64,000 nucleotides of DNA from UBA1479 sp964012715 (GTDB lineage Bacteria > Pseudomonadota > Alphaproteobacteria > Rhodospirillales > Casp-alpha2). Shown one piece after another: positions 26,737 through 36,691 of the stretch. The position numbers were made by a program, and so were the translations under genes. The stretch lies in assembly GCA_964012715.1 (NCBI GenBank), contig CAXGUG010000003.1, positions 1-64,000 on the forward strand. The letters run 5' to 3'. Every line of letters starts with the position of its first letter. Position 1 is the stretch's first letter. The notes beneath the pieces are model-generated. The model was not told the origin of the DNA. It did no database searches and worked only from the letters and a program-made list of their open reading frames with translations.

Positions 26737-28065
26737 TTACAGGCCTTTGATCAGGACCCAGGCGACCGCCGCCGGGGCGACGAACCGGCAGATGAACACC
26801 CAGACCCGGACCAGGGGAAACGGGTGCGTGCCGTCGGATTGGGCTTCTTCAATGGCGCGGGCAGTGATCGACCAGCCGACGAACAAGGCGATCAATACCC
26901 CGCCCAGCGGCAGCATGATGTTCGAGGCCAGATAATCCATGGCATCCAGGAACCCCTTGCCCCCGACCTTGAGGTCGGACCATGGACCCAGTGACAGGGC
27001 AGACGGAATGCCGAGCGCCCAAATGACGGCCCCCGCGATAACGACGCCCCAGCGCCGCGAGATGCCGCGTTCGTCGATCAGATAGGCGACGACAGGCTCC
27101 AGGATCGACACGGCGGAGGTCAGGGCGGCGATCGCCAACAATGCAAAGAACATAAAGGCGAAGGCCTGACCCAGGGGCATCTGCGCGAACACGGCGGGCA
27201 GGGTGATGAAGGTCAGTCCGGGCCCGGACGCCGGGTCGAAGCCGAATGCGAAGACAGCAGGCAGGATCATGAACCCGGCGATCACGGCGAACGCCGTATC
27301 CAAAAAGGTCACTTGTGCCGCGGTGCGCGGCAGGTTGACCTGTTTGTCCAGGTAGCTGGCGTAGGTCAGCATCGCGCCCATGCCCAGGGACAGGGAAAAG
27401 AAAGCCTGCCCCAGGGCGGCGTTGACCGTGTCCCAGGTGACCTTGGAAAAGTCGGGGGTCAGGAAAAAGGCGATCCCTTTCTCTGCGCCGTCCAAGGTGA
27501 CCGCGCGCACTGCCAGAACAACAACGAGAACCGCCAGAATGGGCATAAGGATGCGCGACGCCCGCTCGATCCCGCCGCGCACGCCGCCGGCGATGACGCC
27601 AGCGGTCAGCACCATGAACAGAGTGTGGAAACCGATCACGCCCCAGGGCTCGGAAATGAACCCGCCGAACGTTGCGCCCAGGGCTTTCGGATCGCTATGC
27701 GCCAACGCGCCGGTCGCGGCCTTGACCGCATAGGCGATGGTCCAGCCGCCGACCACGGAATAAAAGGACAGGATCACGAAACCGGCCAGAACGCCCAGGC
27801 CCCCGGCGGCGGCCCAGGGCCCGCCCTTCAGGGCGCGGAACGAGCCGACGGGGTTGCGTTGCCCGGCGCGGCCGATGGCGAACTCGGCCAGCATCACCGA
27901 AAAGCCGATGGAAAAGACGAAGGCCAGGTAAATCAGCAGGAACGCCCCGCCGCCGCTTTGCCCGGTCATGTAGGGAAATTTCCAGATGTTGCCCAGCCCC
28001 ACGGCGGAGCCGGCGGCAGCCAGAACGAAGCCCAACCGGGTGGCGAAATGGTCGCGAGACTGCAT
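26737..28065 (-). CDS. Sodium-dependent transporter, NSS (LeuT-like) family
   Basis: 442 residues with about 11-12 hydrophobic helices. The first helix has the Na+/substrate-site signature AGSAVGLGNIWKFPY, followed by GGGAFLLIYL, both diagnostic of neurotransmitter:sodium symporters. Length matches bacterial amino-acid transporters of the family. It sits in the inner membrane and imports an amino acid or related amine; the substrate cannot be read off. It is a single gene on the minus strand, 90 bases upstream of the peroxidase gene in the direction of transcription. Confidence 0.9.
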   Translation of the reverse strand: MQSRDHFATRLGFVLAAAGSAVGLGNIWKFPYMTGQSGGGAFLLIYLAFVFSIGFSVMLAEFAIGRAGQRNPVGSFRALKGGPWAAAGGLGVLAGFVILSFYSVVGGWTIAYAVKAATGALAHSDPKALGATFGGFISEPWGVIGFHTLFMVLTAGVIAGGVRGGIERASRILMPILAVLVVVLAVRAVTLDGAEKGIAFFLTPDFSKVTWDTVNAALGQAFFSLSLGMGAMLTYASYLDKQVNLPRTAAQVTFLDTAFAVIAGFMILPAVFAFGFDPASGPGLTFITLPAVFAQMPLGQAFAFMFFALLAIAALTSAVSILEPVVAYLIDERGISRRWGVVIAGAVIWALGIPSALSLGPWSDLKVGGKGFLDAMDYLASNIMLPLGGVLIALFVGWSITARAIEEAQSDGTHPFPLVRVWVFICRFVAPAAVAWVLIKGL

Positions 28066-28162
28066 GGCGTTCCCCTAGTTCCCCAACATTAGACAATGCC
28101 GAGACTTAGACCAGGAACAAGGCGGTCTCAAGTTCGATAGGCGATCGTGTCTGGGAGAAGGT

Positions 28163-28188
28163 CTCCCCGCCCGGCGTTGCGCGGGGAG
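28163..28188 (-). terminator. Hairpin after the chemoreceptor gene
   Basis: CTCCCCGC (28163-28170) and GCGGGGAG (28181-28188) lie ten bases beyond the stop of the minus-strand chemoreceptor gene. There is no long T-run, so termination strength is uncertain. Confidence 0.45.
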
Positions 28189-28198
28189 CCGGAAAGCG

Positions 28199-30214
28199 TT
28201 ATGCGGCGCGGACGTTGCTCAGGAAGTCGCGCACCAGACCGTTCAGAACTTCGGCCTGGGTGGACAATTCCCTCGATGCGTTGAGGACCTCATGTGCTGC
28301 CCCGCCCGTGGCATCCACGGCGTCCGAGACACCCTGAATGTTGGAAGTCATCTCCCGCGTGCCTTCGGACGTTTGTTCGATGTTACGGGCGATTTCCTGG
28401 GTCGCGGCTTGTTGTTCCTCGACGGCGGCGGAAATGCTGCTGCCGACATGATTGATGTCGCGGATCGTATTGGCGATCAGCTCGATGGCCGCCGCGGCTT
28501 CCTTCGTCGCGTTTTGCACGCTGCCGATCTGCGAGCTGATTTCCTCGGTCGCGCGGGCGGTCTGGCTGGCCAGATTCTTGACCTCGCTGGCCACGACGGC
28601 AAATCCCTTGCCGGCGTCACCGGCACGGGCCGCCTCGATCGTGGCGTTCAACGCAAGCAGATTGGTCTGCTCGGCGATGTCGGTGATCATGTCGACCACC
28701 GTGCCGATCCGTTCCGCCGTTTCGACCAGGCTTTGGACCTGTTGCGTGGTCTGCGCGGCCTGGGTTTCGGCATCGCCCGCCATGCGGCTGGACTCGACGA
28801 CCTGACGGCCGATCTCGTTGATCGAGCTAGACAACTCTTCGGTCGCCGAGGCGACGTTCTGAACGTTCTGCGACGCCTGGTTGGAGGCGGCGGCGACCGC
28901 ACCGGCGCGATCATTGGCATCGGACGCCGTGCCGGTCAGCGTTTCGGCCGAGGCCTGCATTTCCGTCGCGGCGGATGACACGGTGTTGACCACGCCGCCG
29001 ACGCTGGCGTCGAAGTCGTCGGCCAGCTTCAACATCGCGGCCTTGCGGTCCGCTGCGGCACGGCGCTCTGCTTCGGCTTGTTCGGCCTCCAGGCGCTTGA
29101 CCTCAATGACGTTGCTTTTGAACACCTGCACCGCGGCGGCCATCTTGCCGATCTCATCGCCATGGTCCTGGCCGGGAATGTCGGTTTCGAGATCGCCGTC
29201 GGCAAGGCGCCCCATGGCGCCGGTGATGGCTTTGACCGGGCCGGATAGGCCGGTGCCGATCAGCCAAGCCGCCAGAATGCCGAAGATCAAAGCCGCACCC
29301 GACACAATACCGGCAACCTGCACGGATTTGTCGATCGCGGCGGTTGCGGCGGGGCCAAGGGTGTCCTGCTCTTTCTTGACGGCCAGCTTCAGCTCTTCCA
29401 TGTGCTTGGCGACGTTCGGTCCGATCACGGAAAGCGTTCCGTTGAAGATCGCGTTCTGGGCGTTGATCGTCTCGTTGACGGCCATGAAGTCCATTTCGTA
29501 TTTGGCGTGAAGCATCTTCGCTTCGCTGGCGTACTTTCGCAGGGGATTGTCTTCCAACGCGTCCATCAACTCGCTCATGGTCTCCTTCACGGCGGCGGAA
29601 TCCGCCATCGCCTGTTCGAAGGATTTCTTGTCGTTGTTGACCAGGAACATGGCCACGGACAACCGCATCAGCAGCAGAGAACGCAGGGTCGCGCCAGCGC
29701 GGAAGGCGGCGGCGGCATCGTTGCTTTCATAGGCGTTACGCATGACCAGGGTCAGGTCGCGTTCCGCTTTGGGGCCGGTCATGCTGAGCGAATTCTTGAC
29801 CAGATCGTCGCGCTTCACCTGAAGCTTGGTGATCTCTTCGAAGCCGTTCAGGTATTCCTGCATCTGGGCGCTGGTTTGCGTCGCGATTTCCTTCAGATCG
29901 GGGCGGTGCACCATCTTTGCCAAATCGGTCGAAAACGCCAATGCGGCGTTCGCGCGTGTTTCAGCAGCCTTTTTGTAATCGTCCGACGGTTGGCGCATGT
30001 AGTTGAAGACAGCGAGACGCGCCTCCAAAAGGTTTGCCTGTACGCGACCGGCTTCGTTGGTTTGACGAGCGATGTCTCGGTAGTTGTGGAAATTGTCCTT
30101 GGCGGAAAACAGCCCCTTTCCACTGAACCCGGCGACGGCGATCAGCAGCACCAGGACGATGCCGAACCCGCCGAAGACCTTGGCGGAAATGTTGATATTT
30201 TTAAGCGCTCCCAT
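28199..30214 (-). CDS. Methyl-accepting chemotaxis protein
   Basis: 671 residues from the ATG at 30214, supported by AAGGGG upstream; the frame extends 21 residues further without a better signal. Membrane helix 1 is at about 11-30, a helical periplasmic sensor domain runs to about 295, helix 2 is at about 300-320, then HAMP (PVKAITGAMGRLADGDL) and the signalling domain with the conserved hairpin tip EQTNLLALNATIEAARAG. The periplasmic part looks like a long helical bundle, without a recognised ligand motif. It stands alone with no che genes nearby. Confidence 0.93.
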   Translation of the reverse strand: MGALKNINISAKVFGGFGIVLVLLIAVAGFSGKGLFSAKDNFHNYRDIARQTNEAGRVQANLLEARLAVFNYMRQPSDDYKKAAETRANAALAFSTDLAKMVHRPDLKEIATQTSAQMQEYLNGFEEITKLQVKRDDLVKNSLSMTGPKAERDLTLVMRNAYESNDAAAAFRAGATLRSLLLMRLSVAMFLVNNDKKSFEQAMADSAAVKETMSELMDALEDNPLRKYASEAKMLHAKYEMDFMAVNETINAQNAIFNGTLSVIGPNVAKHMEELKLAVKKEQDTLGPAATAAIDKSVQVAGIVSGAALIFGILAAWLIGTGLSGPVKAITGAMGRLADGDLETDIPGQDHGDEIGKMAAAVQVFKSNVIEVKRLEAEQAEAERRAAADRKAAMLKLADDFDASVGGVVNTVSSAATEMQASAETLTGTASDANDRAGAVAAASNQASQNVQNVASATEELSSSINEIGRQVVESSRMAGDAETQAAQTTQQVQSLVETAERIGTVVDMITDIAEQTNLLALNATIEAARAGDAGKGFAVVASEVKNLASQTARATEEISSQIGSVQNATKEAAAAIELIANTIRDINHVGSSISAAVEEQQAATQEIARNIEQTSEGTREMTSNIQGVSDAVDATGGAAHEVLNASRELSTQAEVLNGLVRDFLSNVRAA

Positions 30215-30556
30215 GACGCGTGGCCCCTTGTCGTATTCCAGTCGTTTAGTTTTCTGGTTGCGGCAAGCAATGCCCACGCCAACGCCGCGTGGGCGTAGGT
30301 TGAAACTGCTTAGCCGTTCGGATTTTTATCGGCGGGTATATCCGCCTATGCGAATCTCATCCGTATGCCCCCTGAATTCACCTGTCCAAGAATCCCCCCC
30401 ACAGGATTCAGCATTGTGCGATCAGTCTTAAAAATGGGTACATGCATATTCGGTGATGCGCAATACACCTTAAGTATTGGGTAATTCAGGGATTTCTCAA
30501 TACAGAGAAGGGGCGCGGATATGCTCGGTCAGCGATCTTCGTTTGTACCTACGCGG
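30215..30556. other. Intergenic region without a gene
   Basis: This 342-base gap lies between the 5' end of the chemoreceptor gene and the 3' end of the transporter gene, both on the minus strand. It must hold the chemoreceptor promoter. The only structure I see is a short inverted repeat GGCGG (30331-30335) with CCGCC (30342-30346) around GTATAT. No convincing ORF with a ribosome site is present. Confidence 0.5.
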
Positions 30557-31486
30557 TCAAAAAAGGCTGCGTGCGATTACAAGTGTTATCGGAACGGTGA
30601 TCAAGCTGAGCAGCGTCTGCAGCGTAATCATGCCGGCGACGAGGGGGGCGTCACCACCCATTTCCCGAGCGATGGTGAACGAGGACGATGCCGTCGGCAT
30701 GGCCGCGAAGATGGCGATGATGTAGGCAGGCACGCCGGTGATGCCGAGGGTCCAGCACATGGCAAGGGCCGCCGAGGGAAAGACCAGGAATTTGACCGTC
30801 GTGGCGATGGCGATGGGGCCGACGGCGGCGCGCATTTCCCGCACGCGGATGTTCGCGCCGACCGCCAGCAGAACGATGGGCAGTGCGGCCCGGCCCAGCA
30901 TCTCGGCGGTTTCGTGAACCACGGGGATGACACCAATGTTCAGGATGTTGACCCCGACCCCCAAGATGACCGACAGGATCAACGGATTGCGCGCCAGATC
31001 CTTGGCCACCGGCCGCCACAATCCGCCGGGACCGCCATGGCGGAGCATGACGTTCATCAGGCTGATGACCAAAATGTTGGTCGGCGGGATCAAAGTCGCC
31101 GTCATCGCCGCAGCCAGGGCCAGGCCTTCCAGGCCGAACAGGCGTTCGGCGATGGCCAGCGCGATGAAGGTATTGTGGCGCGCCGCGCCCTGCAGAATGC
31201 TGGTGCCTTGCGCCCCTTTGAAGCCGAATAGCCGCCCGACGATCAACGAGGTCGCGACCGCCGCCACCAACCCGGTCAGGATCGAGGCCGCGAAGGGCCC
31301 CAACAGGTCTCCCGACAGGTCCGAGGTCGAGGTCTTGTAGAAAAGCAAACTCGGGAACAGCACCCAGTAAACCAGCTTGTCGTTCAGGTTCCAGAACTTG
31401 ACCGAGGGAATGCCGTTGCGGCGCAGCAGGTTGCCCAGCACGATCAGGACGAAAATGGGCAGGATCGACCACAGAATGTGAAGCAT
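30557..31486 (-). CDS. AEC-family (auxin efflux carrier-like) transporter
   Basis: 309 residues, about ten hydrophobic helices in two five-helix halves, ending in MITLQTLLSLITVPITLVIA, the usual end of this family. Family members move organic acids such as malate or malonate, and in some cases auxin, across the inner membrane. It is last in a same-strand run with the TauE/SafE gene (108-base gap) and an enolase-superfamily gene, so the three may handle one substrate. The substrate is not known. Confidence 0.88.
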   Translation of the reverse strand: MLHILWSILPIFVLIVLGNLLRRNGIPSVKFWNLNDKLVYWVLFPSLLFYKTSTSDLSGDLLGPFAASILTGLVAAVATSLIVGRLFGFKGAQGTSILQGAARHNTFIALAIAERLFGLEGLALAAAMTATLIPPTNILVISLMNVMLRHGGPGGLWRPVAKDLARNPLILSVILGVGVNILNIGVIPVVHETAEMLGRAALPIVLLAVGANIRVREMRAAVGPIAIATTVKFLVFPSAALAMCWTLGITGVPAYIIAIFAAMPTASSSFTIAREMGGDAPLVAGMITLQTLLSLITVPITLVIARSLF

Positions 31487-31594
31487 GGTGGCGCTCGCTT
31501 TTTTCTACCTGTTCAGGGCGCGGTTCCGACGCCGACGGTTTTGCGCCGCCGGGTCCAAAACTTCCACCAAAATCGAAAAGGCGAAGGCGAACGA

Positions 31595-32371
31595 TCAGGT
31601 CAGGGCGCGTCTGATCAGATTGAGTCCGACCAGAAACAACAATACCAGCATCGCCTTGCGAAAGGCTTCTTCATTGATCCATTTGCGGATCTGTTCACCG
31701 ACCAGGATACCGATCATCCCGGGCAGGCAGGCCGCCGCCGACAGCCAGACGTTGGATGGATTGAGCACGCCGTTCGACCAGTAGAACATGGTCAGGGGAA
31801 TGGCCCCGGCGGTCCAGATCAAGGCGACGGTGCGGACCCATTCGTCCTTGGGCAGTTTCAACAGCACCAGATAGATCATCAAGGGCGGGCCCCAGATGGT
31901 GGTCAGGCCGCCCAATAGGCCGCCCATGGTGCCGGCGACCGGCCCGGCCCAACGTTCGGTTCCTGGCTTCAACGGTTCGGGCCGGGGCTTCCACAGGCTG
32001 GTTCCGGCGAAGATCGCGACGCAGGTGCCCAGGACGATGAACAGAACCTTGGTGTCGAAGGCCGCCAGCATCAGCGACCCCAGCCAAAGGAACAACAGGA
32101 ACGGGATCAGTAGGGGGGCGTGGCGCTTAATAGGGGCGAACAAGCTGCCTGCACGGGAGACTTGCCACAAGTTGGTGATCAGGATGGGGACGACCAACAG
32201 GGCGATGGCTTCGCGTGGTTCCAGCAGGTTGGCGGTAACGACGATCGAGACGGTGACGATCGGCAGGCCGACGCCCGAAATACCCTTGGTCATGCCACCG
32301 CCGAATACGGCCAAGGCGATCAGCGCGAGCAATTCAGGCGGGTGGCCCAGCAGATCGGTCAGAAAGGCCAT
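31595..32371 (-). CDS. TauE/SafE-family exporter (sulfite or sulfonate-related)
   Basis: 258 residues with about eight hydrophobic helices and the family start FGGGMTKGISGVGLPIVTV. Members include exporters of sulfite and sulfoacetate linked to sulfonate breakdown, and others with unrelated substrates. The gene begins four bases after the enolase-superfamily stop, so the two are one transcription unit. With xsc elsewhere in the window, sulfite export is an attractive role, but the direct neighbours point to a carboxylate pathway; both are inferences. Confidence 0.85.
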   Translation of the reverse strand: MAFLTDLLGHPPELLALIALAVFGGGMTKGISGVGLPIVTVSIVVTANLLEPREAIALLVVPILITNLWQVSRAGSLFAPIKRHAPLLIPFLLFLWLGSLMLAAFDTKVLFIVLGTCVAIFAGTSLWKPRPEPLKPGTERWAGPVAGTMGGLLGGLTTIWGPPLMIYLVLLKLPKDEWVRTVALIWTAGAIPLTMFYWSNGVLNPSNVWLSAAACLPGMIGILVGEQIRKWINEEAFRKAMLVLLFLVGLNLIRRALT

Positions 32372-32375
32372 GGGT

Positions 32376-33461
32376 TTATGCCGCGATCCGTTGGGTTTCT
32401 TGGGCCAGCGCGTCCAGCGCCGCGTCGTCGATCAACTGGGGCGCGCCCGGGGTCAGGATCATGGCCCCGCCATCGACCCCGATCGGATCGACGAACAGTC
32501 CTTGGTGCGGCTTAAGGAATCCGTTCATTTCACCCGCGTTGTCGATATGCGTGCGGGCGATACAGGCCTCCATCCAGCAACCCGGGTCGGCGGCGACGCC
32601 GTTGCCCAGCACCGGCTCCATCCCCAATTCGCGGATGTGCGTCAGCTGCGCGGCCAGATTGGCGAGCGATCCCGCCTTCATCAGTTTCAGTTTCACGAAC
32701 CGCGCCGCGCCGCTTTCCGCCGCCCGTTCGATCTCCGCCGGGCCGTAGATGCTTTCGTCCAACATCATCGCCACGGGTGAGATGTCGGACACGGCCTTTG
32801 CCGCGTCCCAGTCGTCCATGTGGCAGGGTTGTTCGAACAGTTCGATATGGTCCGGAGCCAGGCGCCGGGTAAACGCCAGGGCGTCGGCCTGGCTGTACCC
32901 CTGGTTGCCGTCGATGCGCAGTTTCAAGGGGGCGCCCGCCATCCGTTCGACCCGATCCTGGATGAACTTCAGGCGCGTGGCGTCGGCTTCCCAATCGAAG
33001 CCGACCTTGACCTTGATCGTGCCGTATCCGGCCTGGCGGTGGCGCTCCAACTCCTCGGCGATGCCTGCGTCATCCATGGCGTTGAGGATCGCCAGCAACG
33101 GCACGCGGGTTTCCTCGGTGATGGTCAGGAAGGAACTGCCCTCGGCCATCTCGATGGCGGTGACCATGGCCGATACGGTGAAAGGCGCCGCTTTGTGGCG
33201 GGTCAGGGCGTGGTTCTTGGCGCTCTCGCTATCCAGGCCGCGCAGCGTATCGGCCAGGGATTGCGCTTCGGCCCAGGCCCCATCGACCGTTTCCGGGGTG
33301 TAACCGGTGAGGATCGTCGCTTCGCCGAAACCTTGCTCGCCCCCGTCGCCCGATACGGACACCAGGATCGTGTCGAATGCCGTAACCGGGCCAAACGACA
33401 GCTTGTAGGGAACCTTCAAGGGAAGGGACAGGCGGCGCAGGGTGATCTGGGAAAGTTTCAT
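32376..33461 (-). CDS. Enolase-superfamily enzyme (MLE/dipeptide epimerase-like)
   Basis: 361 residues. It has the muconate-lactonizing-enzyme subgroup active site: Lys150 and Lys152 (IKVKVG), metal ligands Asp184 (RIDGNQGY), Glu210 (LFEQP) and Asp235 (MLDES), and Lys259 (VKLKLMKAG). The N-terminal capping domain covers about 1-125. The subgroup includes cycloisomerases, o-succinylbenzoate synthases and Ala-Glu epimerases; the sequence alone does not decide. It heads a minus-strand operon with a TauE/SafE exporter and an AEC transporter, suggesting catabolism or racemisation of an imported acid. Confidence 0.82.
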   Translation of the reverse strand: MKLSQITLRRLSLPLKVPYKLSFGPVTAFDTILVSVSGDGGEQGFGEATILTGYTPETVDGAWAEAQSLADTLRGLDSESAKNHALTRHKAAPFTVSAMVTAIEMAEGSSFLTITEETRVPLLAILNAMDDAGIAEELERHRQAGYGTIKVKVGFDWEADATRLKFIQDRVERMAGAPLKLRIDGNQGYSQADALAFTRRLAPDHIELFEQPCHMDDWDAAKAVSDISPVAMMLDESIYGPAEIERAAESGAARFVKLKLMKAGSLANLAAQLTHIRELGMEPVLGNGVAADPGCWMEACIARTHIDNAGEMNGFLKPHQGLFVDPIGVDGGAMILTPGAPQLIDDAALDALAQETQRIAA

Positions 33462-33678
33462 GATTTTGGGCGGGTCCCGGCATTGGGTTGGTATATTCGC
33501 TTTATATCATAACGTGTTCGGCCCAGGTCGCCAGTTATCTTGCGGGTGATCGGGGCGGTATTCTGGTCGGCAATTTAGACCTGGGGATGCTTGGCCCTGG
33601 TTCTCCGGCGGGCCTGGTTTATAATGCCCTGGGGCTGGGTCGGAGAGGCCTTCACATCCACTGCGAGGACCGAAATCG

Positions 33679-34356
33679 ATGAGTGAACAGAACGACAAGA
33701 ACACGACGGCGAAACCGGCCGCAGCCAAGGCGGCAGATAAGCCGGCCGATAAGCCTGCGGCGAAACCGGCCGATAAGGCGACCGACAAGCCCGCAGCCGA
33801 GGCAAAGGCCGCGCCGAAGGAAGCCAACAGCGCCGCGACCCTGTGGAAGCGCGTTGCCTTGGCCCTGTTCGTTGTTGCCGGTCTGGCTGCCGTCGCGGCG
33901 GTCGATTTCGCATCGGACGCTTCGAAATTGCGCGGTGACATGACGGCCCTGCGCGCCGAAGTCGCTGGCGAACGCGCGGCCTTGAAGGCCGAACAGGACA
34001 AGTTCATGAAGGAGTCGGCGGACATCGCCGATGCCGTGGCCAAGGCCAAGGAAGAACTGGCGGCGACCCAGTCGGAGATCGACAAGCGCCGGGCCGAGGT
34101 GCAGGAACTGGAAACCAAGCTGTCCGGCTTGTACACCGAGACCAAGGCGGCCTTGGAAGCGGCCTCTGAAGCGGCGCAGAAACAGGCCGATACCCAGGCG
34201 GCGCTGGATAAGCTGGTGGCGGAACGGGACAAGCTGACCGCCAAGATCAAGGCCGGTCAGGAAAACCTGGCGGCGTTGGAAAAAGACGCCGATTCCATGA
34301 TGCAGGGCCTGAAGGAAACGATTTCTCGGATCAAGGGCGCGCTCGACAAGCTCTAG
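33679..34356 (+). CDS. Membrane-anchored coiled-coil protein with Ala/Lys/Pro-rich N-terminus
   Basis: 225 residues, ATG 33679 with GAGGA about ten bases before. The first 45 residues are low complexity with repeats of the form KPADKPA. One membrane helix lies at about 57-77 (VALALFVVAGLAAVAAVDF), and the remaining 145 residues are a continuous predicted coiled coil with heptad-like Leu/Ala spacing. The order implies a short disordered cytoplasmic tail and a long coiled coil on the other side, or the reverse. No family recognised. It lies alone between a divergent operon and the DUF3604 gene. Confidence 0.7.
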   Translation: MSEQNDKNTTAKPAAAKAADKPADKPAAKPADKATDKPAAEAKAAPKEANSAATLWKRVALALFVVAGLAAVAAVDFASDASKLRGDMTALRAEVAGERAALKAEQDKFMKESADIADAVAKAKEELAATQSEIDKRRAEVQELETKLSGLYTETKAALEAASEAAQKQADTQAALDKLVAERDKLTAKIKAGQENLAALEKDADSMMQGLKETISRIKGALDKL

Positions 34357-34447
34357 GAACCGGATACCTCCTGCCTATATGCTGGGAATGTGAATAAAAG
34401 AACGGCCGTCGGCATCTGTCGGCGGCCGTGAAGCTTGGGGTTAGGAA

Positions 34448-36691
34448 ATGCCGCTTTCGACTTATCTGCCGGAGGAAATGGGTTCCGTTTCCGTTGCCCC
34501 CTTGGGCCCGGTCGAAGCCGGCAGCCTGCAGTCGTTCTTCATCATCTATACGGCGGGCAAGTTCGGGATCGACGATTCCGGCAGCCTGAAGATCGTGCAT
34601 CGTTTCGCCTCGGACCTGGGGCGGTTGCAGATGGACGACCCGGAAGGCCCCAATTACGTCTCGGCCCAGGCCTCGAACGGTGCCGTCCTGCACCTGGAAT
34701 ACGATATCAAGCGGAACTTCCGCCCCTGGGACAAGACGCTCTATATCAAGGTCGTGCGCGGCTTCCTGTCCGAAGGCGACCGCATCGTCATCCGCATCGG
34801 CGACCGCCGGTTCGGCGGGCCCGGTGTGCGGATGCAGACGTTCCAGGAAAAGGAATTTCAATTCCGCGTCCTGGTCGATGCCTTCGCCACCTATGACTAC
34901 ATTGAATTGCCGCGCCAGCCGTCGATCGAGATCGAACCCGGCCCGCCGACTTTGTACAAAGCCGTCCTGCCGACCCTGAAGCGTGTTGGCGAGACCTTTC
35001 GCCTGGGCCTCAAGGGCGAGGATATCTGGGGCAACCCGTCGACCAAATGCGAGGATACCTTCCGCGTGGTGGCGACCCGCCCGGTCGAAAACCTGCCTGA
35101 TGAAATCTCGTTCTATCCCGGTCAGGCCTCGGTTCAGATCGACGGCCTGCGCGCCGAGGCCGAGGGCGATTTGCGGATCGACCTGATCGACTTGCATGGC
35201 AACGTCGCGGCCCGCTCGAACCCGTTGCGCATCGTGCCCCAGGGGGCGGGCGTGTCGTTCTGGGCGGACCTGCATGGCCAGTCCCAGGAAACCATCGGCA
35301 CCAACAACGCGCGATCCTATTTCGCCTTTGCCCGCGACCGGGCGTTCCTGGACGCGACCGTTCATCAAGGCAACGATTTCCAGATCACGTCCGAATTCTG
35401 GGCCGAGCTGAACATGCTGTCGCGCGAGTTTACCCAGGACAACCGCTTCATCGTCATTCCCGGCTACGAATGGTCGGGCAATACCTGCCTGGGCGGCGAC
35501 CGCAACGTGCTCTATTCCGAGGAAGGGCGACCGATCTATCGCTCGTCCCACGCCCTGGTCGAAGATCAATCGGACATGGTGCAGGACGCCAATAGCGTCG
35601 AGGAACTGTTCGACAAGCTGTCAGACGAGGACTGTGTCGTGTTCGCCCATGTCGGCGGGCGTTATGCGGATATCCGACGGGGGCATGACCGCGCGATCGA
35701 ACGCTCGGTCGAGGTCCATTCCGCCTGGGGCACCTTTGAGTGGTTGGTCGAGGATGCCTTCGAAATGGGCTATCGCACGGGCATTCTGGCGACCTCGGAC
35801 GGGCATAAGGGGCGGCCCGGGGCGAGCCATCCGGGGGCGACCCGGTTCGGGGCCTATGGCGGGCTGACCTGTCTGTTCGGCGAGGCGCTGACCCGCCAGG
35901 ACCTGATGAAAGCCCTGCGCCGCCGACACCATTATTGCACCACCGGCTGCCGCGCCGTGCTGTCGACCAAGGTGACCCTGGACGCCCCGGCGGAACGGTA
36001 TGACGACGACCCGGCCCTGGGCGGGCCCGCCGACGAAATGGTCACCCAAGCCGTGATGGGCGACATTCTGCGCACCGACGCCGCCGAGGCGACGTTCGAG
36101 ATCGACCTGCATGCCGGGGCGGCCATTGACCGGATCGAAATCCGCGACGGCCTGCGCTTGTTGGAAACCTGGCGTCCGTCGGAAAAAGAAGACATGGGGC
36201 GGCGCGTCCGGATCGTCTGGGAAGGTTCCGAATACCGGGGCCGGGGGCGCGAAACCATCTGGGACGGCTTCGCGGAACTGTCGGGCAATGCCTTTACCCG
36301 AGTCGAGCCGATCAATTGGTACAACGTCGAAAAGAAGCTCGATCTGGTCACGCCGCAGCGGGTCGAATGGTCGTCGCTGACCACCGGCGGCTTCATCGGG
36401 TTTGATGCCTGGTTGGACGACATGGTCATGGGCTGGCTGCGGATCGACACGCCCTTGGTCAAAAAAACGGTCGCCGTGCAGGACATCGGCCGCGAGGATA
36501 TCTGCCTGGAAGCGGGTGGTCTGGGGCGCCGGGTGCGCATTTACCGCCTGCCGGAAAGCAACCCGCACACGCGGCTCAAGCTGGAACGCCGCATCCCCCT
36601 GAGCCCTGATCGCGACAATGCCCTGTACGTTCGGATTACCCTGGAAGACGGCCAAGTCATCTGGTCGTCGCCGATCTATCTGGTGCCGTGA
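34448..36691 (+). CDS. DUF3604/PHP-like predicted metal-dependent hydrolase
   Basis: 747 residues. An N-terminal beta-rich part (1-260) is followed by a PHP-like region with FWADLHGQS (His276), TVHQGND, IPGYEWSG, VVFAHVGGR and ATSDGHKGRPG (His456), which together look like the metal-binding segments of the DUF3604 family. A C-terminal beta-rich part (from about 560) follows. No signal peptide, so cytoplasmic. Its reaction is unknown; PHP proteins are typically phosphoesterases or hydrolases. The stop overlaps the start of a glyoxalase-fold gene, so the two products probably act together. Confidence 0.75.
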   Translation: MPLSTYLPEEMGSVSVAPLGPVEAGSLQSFFIIYTAGKFGIDDSGSLKIVHRFASDLGRLQMDDPEGPNYVSAQASNGAVLHLEYDIKRNFRPWDKTLYIKVVRGFLSEGDRIVIRIGDRRFGGPGVRMQTFQEKEFQFRVLVDAFATYDYIELPRQPSIEIEPGPPTLYKAVLPTLKRVGETFRLGLKGEDIWGNPSTKCEDTFRVVATRPVENLPDEISFYPGQASVQIDGLRAEAEGDLRIDLIDLHGNVAARSNPLRIVPQGAGVSFWADLHGQSQETIGTNNARSYFAFARDRAFLDATVHQGNDFQITSEFWAELNMLSREFTQDNRFIVIPGYEWSGNTCLGGDRNVLYSEEGRPIYRSSHALVEDQSDMVQDANSVEELFDKLSDEDCVVFAHVGGRYADIRRGHDRAIERSVEVHSAWGTFEWLVEDAFEMGYRTGILATSDGHKGRPGASHPGATRFGAYGGLTCLFGEALTRQDLMKALRRRHHYCTTGCRAVLSTKVTLDAPAERYDDDPALGGPADEMVTQAVMGDILRTDAAEATFEIDLHAGAAIDRIEIRDGLRLLETWRPSEKEDMGRRVRIVWEGSEYRGRGRETIWDGFAELSGNAFTRVEPINWYNVEKKLDLVTPQRVEWSSLTTGGFIGFDAWLDDMVMGWLRIDTPLVKKTVAVQDIGREDICLEAGGLGRRVRIYRLPESNPHTRLKLERRIPLSPDRDNALYVRITLEDGQVIWSSPIYLVP

